Assembly: GCA_002400415.1 (NCBI GenBank)
Contig: DGQP01000004.1
Location: 186,001 to 250,000, forward strand
Direction of reading: 5' to 3'
DNA length: 64,000 bases
Source of the DNA: Chitinophagaceae bacterium UBA4411
Lineage (GTDB): Bacteria > Bacteroidota > Bacteroidia > Chitinophagales > Chitinophagaceae
Made by a program: the position numbers and the translations under genes. This document shows positions 1 to 6,113 of this stretch, in pieces; the first letter of the stretch is position 1, and each line of letters opens with the position of its first letter. A model generated the notes under the pieces. It had not been told where the DNA came from. It made no database searches and saw only the letters and a program-made list of their open reading frames with translations.

Positions 1-1726
1 GGAAATGGATAATCTTACTTATACCTATTATGCCAATAAGAACCAGTTAAGGCAGGTAACGGATAACCCGGCTTACAGCAGCTACTATGCAGAGGATATT
101 GATACACAAACCGACCCGGATAATTATACCTATGATGCCATTGGCAACCTGAAAAAAGATGTGGCGGAAGGGATCACGAATATCAGCTGGACGGTGTACG
201 GTAAAATAAGCAGTATTACCAAATCCAACGGCATGGGCATTGCCTATACCTATGATGCTGCGGGCAACCGTGTTACCAAAACAATTACCAACCCGCCGAC
301 CGGTGTTGGGCGCACCACGATCTATGTGCGGGATGCCGGTGGCAACGTGATGAGTATTTATGAAAAACCGCTGGCCGGGGCCATTGAGCAAACCGAGCTG
401 CATATCTATGGCAGCAGCCGGTTGGGTATCGTGAATAAACTGACCGTGGCGGTAACGGATATCAACCTGGAAGCAGGCTATGGCAAAGCCTTTATCCGGA
501 CTTTTACCCGGGGAGAAAAGAGTTATGAACTGAGCAACCATTTGGGGAATGTACTGGTAAGCATCACCGATAAAAAGATACAGGTGCAGAATGGCAGTAC
601 GGGGCTTGTGCATTATTATGTGACGGATGTAGTGATGGCAACGGATTATTACCCGGGTGGTATGGAACTGCCAGGAAGGACTTACACAACAGGAAATGGC
701 TATCGATACTCCATAAATGGGCAAGAGAAAACACCTGAGATTGGGCCAAATACAACTACTGCTGAGTTTTGGCAATACGATGCAAGGATTGTGAGGAGGT
801 GGAATGTTGATCCTGTTTTTAAGGAAAATGAAAGTCCATATGCAACATTTGGAAATAATCCAATTTGGAGTGTAGACGTTAATGGAGCTGACTCTTCGAT
901 AACACAAAAAAGTATAGCCGCGACTGTAGATCGCATGAGGCAGTATGAAGACTATTTAAAAGTGTTGAAGGAAAGTATAGCCGCAACAAAGCAAAACATT
1001 GAAATAGAAAAAACAAATTATTTACTAAGACTTGCTGAAGAAACAGCAGCTAGTTTCACAATACCCGGTCTTATCGGAAGTTTGATAGCTGACGGTCTTA
1101 ACGGTGGTAAAAGTGCGTCTGAGGGATGGGGTGAGATGTTGGCTTCGGATATTACTAGGTTAAATAATTTGGTTACAGAGTTTAATAAGTACTCAACCTA
1201 TTATTCGAATGCTATAACTGTTCTAAAGGCAGATTTAGAAAGTGCTAAAACTCTAACTTTAGACAATGGTGTAAAACTGGAAAATTTATCAATGGGTGGT
1301 GTTGCGGTAGCGGGAGTACATAAAAATTTGAAGAGTTTCGTCGGTAATTGGAATATTTATGAAATCATAGTTGATGGAAAGACGTATAAATTTGGAATTG
1401 CTGATGCGACTAGAATTCGAAAAGGAGGGGAGTTTGCGGGGTTGCCTGAGCGATTAGCTCAACAACTTGTTAAGATTCAAGGTTTGGCTGCCAAGACAGG
1501 GGTTAAATTAGATGTTACATATACTATTTCTAAACCACTGCTTCAAATGATGAAAGCCAAAGCTCTTGAGTTAGAAAGCAATGCTATAAAAACATTTGCA
1601 GCAATGAATGGCATACCTCTTGGAAATAAGATGGAAATTGCTAAATGGGCGGCTGAATTTGGCTTATCAGGTCTTTCAGCAAAAGCGATTAAAGCACTAA
1701 AACCAATATTAAAACTTCCTAAATAG
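1..1726 (+). CDS. RHS repeat-associated core protein with variable C-terminal toxin-like tip (5' partial)
   Basis: The reading frame is open at the left window edge, so the N-terminus is missing and the ATG at 5 is probably internal. Visible YD/RHS repeats include YTYDAIGNL, YTYDAAGNRV and YVRDAGGNV. The RHS core end (RRWNVDPVF, ESPYATFGNNP, DVNGAD) lies near residues 265-295. RHS proteins form a shell around a C-terminal toxin used in contact-dependent or secreted competition. After the core, residues ~295-573 are unrelated to the repeats: a helical/coiled stretch (300-350), a hydrophobic segment (350-375), and a terminal ~150-residue module with YEIIVDGKTYKFG, GLPERLAQQL and NGIPLGNK. That last module might be a nuclease fold, but I do not recognise the family. 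From about position 740 the DNA becomes visibly more AT-rich than the repeat part, which fits tip exchange. A small gene follows 15 bp downstream, as expected for an immunity gene. Confidence 0.88.
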   Translation, partial: EMDNLTYTYYANKNQLRQVTDNPAYSSYYAEDIDTQTDPDNYTYDAIGNLKKDVAEGITNISWTVYGKISSITKSNGMGIAYTYDAAGNRVTKTITNPPTGVGRTTIYVRDAGGNVMSIYEKPLAGAIEQTELHIYGSSRLGIVNKLTVAVTDINLEAGYGKAFIRTFTRGEKSYELSNHLGNVLVSITDKKIQVQNGSTGLVHYYVTDVVMATDYYPGGMELPGRTYTTGNGYRYSINGQEKTPEIGPNTTTAEFWQYDARIVRRWNVDPVFKENESPYATFGNNPIWSVDVNGADSSITQKSIAATVDRMRQYEDYLKVLKESIAATKQNIEIEKTNYLLRLAEETAASFTIPGLIGSLIADGLNGGKSASEGWGEMLASDITRLNNLVTEFNKYSTYYSNAITVLKADLESAKTLTLDNGVKLENLSMGGVAVAGVHKNLKSFVGNWNIYEIIVDGKTYKFGIADATRIRKGGEFAGLPERLAQQLVKIQGLAAKTGVKLDVTYTISKPLLQMMKAKALELESNAIKTFAAMNGIPLGNKMEIAKWAAEFGLSGLSAKAIKALKPILKLPK

Positions 1727-1741
1727 GGCAACTAAAAAATT

Positions 1742-2251
1742 ATGAGTGCAGTATTAAAAATTATACATGATTCCACATCATTCACAAATAGGCCGCCTAT
1801 ATCTTATAAGGTAATTGAATATATAGAAAAGCAAGTGAGTGAAAATTTATTAAAATCGAGGAATATAATTGTAAATGGTAGTTGGGATATTCATCTTATT
1901 TTAACTTTTTGCGAGGAAACTGAAAGATATAAATCCGAGTATTTATTCCTAGCAAAGTCGCCACGAACGGTAGCTGTAAACAAAATAAAAATTTATGAGG
2001 TATTAATTCCTATGAAATTAATTGTTAATTCAAGAGAGCCATATAAGAAGACAATAGAATTGATTTTTGAAGCAGTTAAAACATTTTTAACAACGAACTA
2101 TAAAAAAATAAACGCAAATGATCTTGATAAGCTTTGGGAAAAGATTGATAAAGAATATTTGTTATCGTTGCCATATCCTGCTCCGAGAGAGGATCAAAAA
2201 TATTTAACAGATGTCATTCTTCCTAATGGTGAAGTCGGCCATGTTCTGTAA
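1742..2251 (+). CDS. Putative immunity protein for the RHS toxin
   Basis: This is a 169-residue soluble protein with no signal peptide or membrane segment. It starts at ATG 15 bp after the RHS stop and shares the AT-rich composition of the toxin tip, unlike the rest of the window. Toxin tips of RHS proteins are normally followed directly by a small immunity gene; position, size and composition support that role. The sequence (LILTFCEETERYKSEYLFL, VNKIKIYEVLIPMKLI, LPYPAPRED) suggests an alpha/beta protein. It vaguely recalls immunity families found next to Bacteroidota polymorphic toxins, but I cannot assign one. The cognate target and mode of neutralisation are unknown. Confidence 0.6.
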   Translation: MSAVLKIIHDSTSFTNRPPISYKVIEYIEKQVSENLLKSRNIIVNGSWDIHLILTFCEETERYKSEYLFLAKSPRTVAVNKIKIYEVLIPMKLIVNSREPYKKTIELIFEAVKTFLTTNYKKINANDLDKLWEKIDKEYLLSLPYPAPREDQKYLTDVILPNGEVGHVL

Positions 2252-2530
2252 GTATATCTGTTCCTTTCCTCGTTGTCCGCAGTGTTCAGTAAAAGGAAAA
2301 CGAGAATGATGAAATGGGCGTAAATGATGAAAAAAATAAAAAAAGATGAATGTTTCCCGCCTTTGGCGGGGCAAGTAGTGTTGAGTATTCGAAACAAAGA
2401 AACGGAACTTTAAAGGCCAAAGCAAAAGATGAATGAGAAAAAAAGTTTGAAAAGTTGTTCATCGTTTGCGACGATGGACTGCCTCCATAAAAAAAAAATT
2501 TTACTGAAATGAAGCAACAAAATAACCTGA
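2252..2530. other. AT-rich noncoding spacer with a possible diverged third copy of the 120-bp element
   Basis: No gene is seen here. At 2258-2345 the string resembles the repeat element at 2567-2690 in order and spacing: TTCCT, then GCAGTGTTCAGTAAAAGGAA, then GATGAAATGGG and an AAAAATAAA run. It is much diverged, so this is a low-confidence third copy. A short perfect hairpin CCCGCC-TTT-GGCGGG lies at 2356-2370. A second small inverted repeat (CATCG/CGATG) lies near 2461-2477, followed by a run of A. Confidence 0.35.
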
Positions 2531-2566
2531 ACTATAAAATCAAAGCTATACGTGTACCATTATTTA
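2531..2566 (+). pseudogene. Remnant of a fibre-gene start (leader plus first ~15 bases)
   Basis: The stretch ending ATACGTGTACCATTATT matches by eye the sequence around the start of the fibre pseudogene at 5672 (upstream AATCATAAAACCAAACCT, then ATGCGTTTACCATTATT). The start codon has become ATA. The similarity stops where the 120-bp repeat element begins at 2567. It appears to be a severely truncated copy of a fibre-gene 5' end. Confidence 0.5.
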
Positions 2567-2690
2567 TTCCTGCCCAGCGTCTCCCGGCAGCGGTTCGTAG
2601 TAAAGGAAAACCAGCGGGGGCCTGGGAGATAGATGAACGGGAAAAATAAAGGAAGATATAAGATAAGAAAACAACCAGGCCCGGAGTGCA
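2567..2690 (+). repeat. Structured ~120-bp repeat element, copy 1
   Basis: This copy matches 5868-5990 over about 120 bp. Shared blocks include TTCCTGCCCAGC, CGGCAGCGGTTCGTAGTAAA, GGAAAACCAGCGGGG, CTGGGAGATAGA, AAGATAAGAAAACAACCAG and CCCGGAGT. It contains an inverted repeat GGGCCTGG (2618-2625 region) / CCAGGCCC (2675-2682 region) enclosing a purine-rich loop. It follows a truncated fibre-gene start and ends 84 bp before an intact fibre gene. It encodes no protein. It could be a structured RNA, a leader, or a recombination or mobile unit; the sequence does not decide. Confidence 0.75.
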
Positions 2691-2696
2691 ATTAAT

Positions 2697-2720
2697 GTGG
2701 TTCTTGGGGACACGAACCAC
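2697..2720 (+). other. Hairpin between repeat element and fibre gene
   Basis: A perfect 7-bp stem GTGGTTC / GAACCAC encloses a 10-nt loop. It lies just after repeat copy 1 and 55 bp before the fibre-gene start. No T-run follows, so it is not an obvious terminator; it may be part of a leader structure. Confidence 0.5.
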
Positions 2721-2774
2721 GGCACAGACATAAAATGATACAACATATCAAACCTGAATTCTAAATTTTAAAAT

Positions 2775-5573
2775 ATGCGTTTACCATTATTCCTTTTCAG
2801 CCTGCTCCTGTTAACAGGCCTGTTCGTAACCGGGCAAACTGTCAATAACGATAATTCATTCCCGGTAACAGGTTCGGTAACCCCGGCTTACCTCGGCTCC
2901 AGTACTATTGCATCGCCGCTGCATAAATTGTATGTGGGGGGATCTATTAAAAGTTTCAATACCGGTTCTTTCGGTTATAGCAGCCCGAGTCTTTACCTTG
3001 GCAATACCACAGCCAGCACGGGCCGTACTTATTTTATCAATTCCAGTTCCGGTGGGTTACTGCGTTTTGTGGACAGCAATGCCAATGCGGACCGGCTGGT
3101 GATCAACAGCAGCGGAAATATGGGGATCGGTGTGGCGGCAGACGCCACCTACCGGTTAAAAATAAATGGATTTTTCCTGGCTTCCAGCGGGGGGGCTTTT
3201 TTTGGTAACAGTGCCGGCAACCTGGTATTAAATAACTGGGGCGATTATATCAACAGCCAGGCCAGCAGTTTCGGTTACATCGGGCAGGTAAACGGAACGG
3301 CCACCGGCAGCTTTTCCGGTACATCCTCCGGGGTGTTGTTGAAAGCCATCACCAATGTTCCGTTGTCTTTTTATACCAACAATACGGAAAAGCTCAGGGT
3401 GGCGGCGAATGGTAATGTATTGGTGGGCACCACTACGGATGCAGGGTATAAGCTGGATGTGAATGGTAAAACAAGATCGGCGGGTTCAATGGTTATTGAT
3501 AATAGTGATGCACTCTATTACGGGTTACAGATAAATGGCGTCAATACAACCAATCCTGCCAGGCTTTACCTGAACACAACCGGGGCGGGCGGAACAGATA
3601 AATATGCAGATATTGCTTTTAGTACCGGGTATATCAGGTCAAAATACGAAGCAGCAGGGGATTTACATACTACCGAATTTAACAGTGGTACTTATAACAG
3701 CGGTATAAGAGTGTATGGTAATGGTTCCAATGCAGTGCCGGGTGGCTACAACCTGATTCACAGTGACAGGTATACGGATTTTGGGGGCTATTCACAAACT
3801 GCAAGGCTGGCGCTTAAAGGTAACGGGTCTTCTGCATCAACAATCAATCAGCAATGGTTTGATGCATCCGGAACAGAACTGATGAGAGTGGACGATGCCG
3901 GGTATGTAAAAATAATGAATAGCATGGGTGTTGGATTTGCCGGCAGCACACCTGTGCATTCTTCGGCACTGGTAGAATTATCCAGTACCAGTAAAGGCTT
4001 CTTACCACCCCGGATGACATCGGCACAACGGGCGGCTATTTCTGCACCGGCTGCAGGTCTTGTTACCTATCAAACAGATGCTATTGAAAATCTTTATCTT
4101 AATAAAAGTACAGGATGGAAGCGGATACTTACGGAAGATGACGGAGCAGGCGGTGGAACCAACATTGGCAATGCCGATCTTACACTTAGTGGCAACAGAA
4201 CTTTAAACCTGAATAACTTTTCTTATTCTCTTGTCAATGGAGCCAATACACTGGAGCACACTTTCTCAAACGGTAATAAATGGCTCGGTGATGGTACACC
4301 GGTGGATGCAGGGTATAAACTGGATGTGAATGGGAGTATCAGAGCGTTGACCAGCTTTAGTATTAAAGATGTAAACGGGAATACCAGTACGATCACACAA
4401 AACCAGAGAACAACGGCCTTTGGTAATCAGACTGGTTCAGCTGGAAGTGGTTATCGTTTTTATACCATGCTGGATAATTCAGTGGGGAGTGCACGGCTTT
4501 ATGTAGGCGGATCATTGCAATATAATATTTCTTTAAGTACTAACCCTCAAACCGGGGTTGCAGAGATCGGGCATACTAAAGGTGGAACAGGCTATGAAGC
4601 AGTTATTAACCTGAACGATGGTAAGGTGGGGATTGGTACCTCAACCCCTTCCACTATATTTTCCGTGGCCGACCAGTTTAAGGTGGATGCGAATGGCATT
4701 ACCGCTGTCAATACTACCAATACCAGCGGCGTCTTGAATTTAAAATTGATGGGTACCAGTGCCGACCGGCCTTATGGTATTTATTTGAATAGCGGAGGGT
4801 CTGCCGGCGGGGCTAATGGTTCGCAATACGGGATATACGGAGATTTCCTGACCTCTAATAACGGTGACAACAAACTCTATGGTATTTATTTTGATGTAAA
4901 GCAAAACCTGTCGCAATATGCTTATGGGGTGGTTGCAAAAGCCACCACGGTTTACAATGAAGCAATCGGCATCGATGGCAATGCGATGCAGGCAAATGTC
5001 GGCGGACCGGGTACGGCTATCGGGGTAAGAGGAATTGCCACATCAGCAGGTACCGGGACACTGGGAACAACTTATGCGGGTTATTTTGATAACCAGGCTG
5101 CGGCAGGTAATAAAAATTATGGTGTGTATATTAAAACCTCCGGTTCCGGTACTTATGGTATTTACCAGGAAGGAGCGGCGAAAAATTATCTTTCCGGAAA
5201 TCTAAGCATCGGTACAACATTAACTCCTGCAGGATATAAACTGGCGGTGGGTGGTAATATCATTGCTGAAAAAGTGAGAGTGAAACTGCAATCGTCCGGC
5301 TGGCCGGATTATGTATTTGATAAAAAATACAAACTGCCTTCGTTGCAGGAAACTGAACAATTCATCCAACAACACCGGCATTTACCGGGTGTGCCCTCTG
5401 CTGCCGAAGTGGAGAAAGAAGGAATTGACCTGGGTGATAACCAGGCGACCCTGTTGAAAAAAATTGAAGAACTTACCCTCTATATCATTGAGCAGGGCAA
5501 GCAGCAGGAAAAACAGCAACAGGAAATTGAGAAGCTGAAGAACAGGCTTGTTCAACTGGAGGCAAAACAATAA
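2775..5573 (+). CDS. Secreted tail-fibre-like surface protein
   Basis: The protein has 932 residues with an N-terminal signal peptide (MRLPLFLFSLLLLTGLFVTG). The body is low-complexity, Gly/Ser/Thr/Asn-rich beta structure. Recurring fibre units include NVLVGTTTDAGYKLDVNGK near residue 215-235, AGYKLDVNGSI near 515, and GKVGIGTSTPSTIF near 620. The C-terminal ~100 residues form a distinct module: AEKVRVKLQSS, WPDYVFDKKYKLPSL, HLPGVPSAAEVEKEGIDLG and KKIEELTLYIIEQ, ending in a Gln/Lys/Glu-rich coiled coil. Such proteins are common in Bacteroidota as predicted cell-surface fibres; the C-terminal coiled coil probably trimerises. The precise role (adhesion, effector tip) is not known. I saw no clear S74 autoprotease Ser/Lys motif. 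The C-terminal module is almost identical in DNA to that of the gene at 6114. Confidence 0.8.
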   Translation: MRLPLFLFSLLLLTGLFVTGQTVNNDNSFPVTGSVTPAYLGSSTIASPLHKLYVGGSIKSFNTGSFGYSSPSLYLGNTTASTGRTYFINSSSGGLLRFVDSNANADRLVINSSGNMGIGVAADATYRLKINGFFLASSGGAFFGNSAGNLVLNNWGDYINSQASSFGYIGQVNGTATGSFSGTSSGVLLKAITNVPLSFYTNNTEKLRVAANGNVLVGTTTDAGYKLDVNGKTRSAGSMVIDNSDALYYGLQINGVNTTNPARLYLNTTGAGGTDKYADIAFSTGYIRSKYEAAGDLHTTEFNSGTYNSGIRVYGNGSNAVPGGYNLIHSDRYTDFGGYSQTARLALKGNGSSASTINQQWFDASGTELMRVDDAGYVKIMNSMGVGFAGSTPVHSSALVELSSTSKGFLPPRMTSAQRAAISAPAAGLVTYQTDAIENLYLNKSTGWKRILTEDDGAGGGTNIGNADLTLSGNRTLNLNNFSYSLVNGANTLEHTFSNGNKWLGDGTPVDAGYKLDVNGSIRALTSFSIKDVNGNTSTITQNQRTTAFGNQTGSAGSGYRFYTMLDNSVGSARLYVGGSLQYNISLSTNPQTGVAEIGHTKGGTGYEAVINLNDGKVGIGTSTPSTIFSVADQFKVDANGITAVNTTNTSGVLNLKLMGTSADRPYGIYLNSGGSAGGANGSQYGIYGDFLTSNNGDNKLYGIYFDVKQNLSQYAYGVVAKATTVYNEAIGIDGNAMQANVGGPGTAIGVRGIATSAGTGTLGTTYAGYFDNQAAAGNKNYGVYIKTSGSGTYGIYQEGAAKNYLSGNLSIGTTLTPAGYKLAVGGNIIAEKVRVKLQSSGWPDYVFDKKYKLPSLQETEQFIQQHRHLPGVPSAAEVEKEGIDLGDNQATLLKKIEELTLYIIEQGKQQEKQQQEIEKLKNRLVQLEAKQ

Positions 5574-5671
5574 CCTGCTTTTGAAGGATTACCTGACTGT
5601 TGTGCAGATGATAATTATAAAACAGCAAACCGGAATAGCTGACCATCAACCGGAATCATAAAACCAAACCT

Positions 5672-5869
5672 ATGCGTTTACCATTATTCTTGCTCAGCCT
5701 GCTTACATTAACAGGCATGTTCGTATGGGGGCAAACTGCCAATAACGATAACTCATTTCCGGCGGCGGGTTCGGCAGACCCGGCTTACCTGGGCTCCAGT
5801 ACCCTTGTCACGCCGCTGCATAAATTATATGTGGGGTGATCTATTAAAAGTTTCAATACCGGTTCTTTT
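5672..5869 (+). pseudogene. Truncated duplicate of the fibre-gene 5' end
   Basis: This is a clear duplicate of the first ~200 bp of the fibre gene at 2775, with signal-peptide start MRLPLFLLSLLTLTGMF and later AYLGSSTL and PLHKLYVG. A GGA glycine codon has become TGA at 5837-5839, a nonsense change rather than a frameshift, since the lengths match. Homology continues through GGTTCTTT and then switches abruptly to the 120-bp repeat element. The remaining reading frame is 55 codons and is not expected to be functional. Confidence 0.85.
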
Positions 5870-5990
5870 CCTGCCCAGCATCTTCCGGCAGCGGTTCGTA
5901 GTAAAGGAAAACCAGCGGGGACTCTGGGAGATAGAAATGGAATGAACAAAACAAGAGATAAGATAAGAAAACAACCAGTCCCGGAGTCCA
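5868..5990 (+). repeat. Structured ~120-bp repeat element, copy 2
   Basis: This is the second copy of the element at 2567-2690. It lies directly after the truncated fibre-gene start and 123 bp before the next intact fibre gene. The internal inverted repeat is kept with a changed pair: GGGACT... opposite AGTCCC, where copy 1 has GGGCCTGG/CCAGGCCC. A further stem CCCGGAGTC (5980-5988) / GACTCCGGG (6029-6037) extends past the copy's right end. Confidence 0.75.
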
Positions 5991-6047
5991 TGGGGCGATT
6001 CGTCGTTGAGAAGAAGGTCGGGTTATGAGACTCCGGGCAGAAAAAAG

Positions 6048-6076
6048 GCTGTGCTGAGTTGCAAAATCAGCACAGC
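6048..6076. terminator. Strong hairpin upstream of second fibre gene
   Basis: A perfect 10-bp stem GCTGTGCTGA / TCAGCACAGC has a 9-nt loop. Read on the minus strand it is followed by a run of T (complement of AAAAAA at 6041-6046), so it has the form of a minus-strand intrinsic terminator, yet no minus-strand gene lies upstream of it. It could instead be a leader hairpin of the gene at 6114. Confidence 0.45.
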
Positions 6077-6113
6077 GCAGAATAGAAATGAAAAAAAATT
6101 GTAAAATAAAACA

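Noticed and set aside
47..907. Long minus-strand open frame opposite the RHS gene
   Set aside because: It is a shadow of the repeat-rich coding strand; no start context, no recognisable protein, and it runs against a clear RHS gene.
5831..5839. Frameshift in the fibre pseudogene
   Set aside because: Copy and intact gene have the same length here; the change is a nonsense substitution (GGA to TGA).
5785..5991. Minus-strand open frame over the repeat element
   Set aside because: Both element copies show open frames only by chance; translations are not conserved between copies beyond the DNA repeat.
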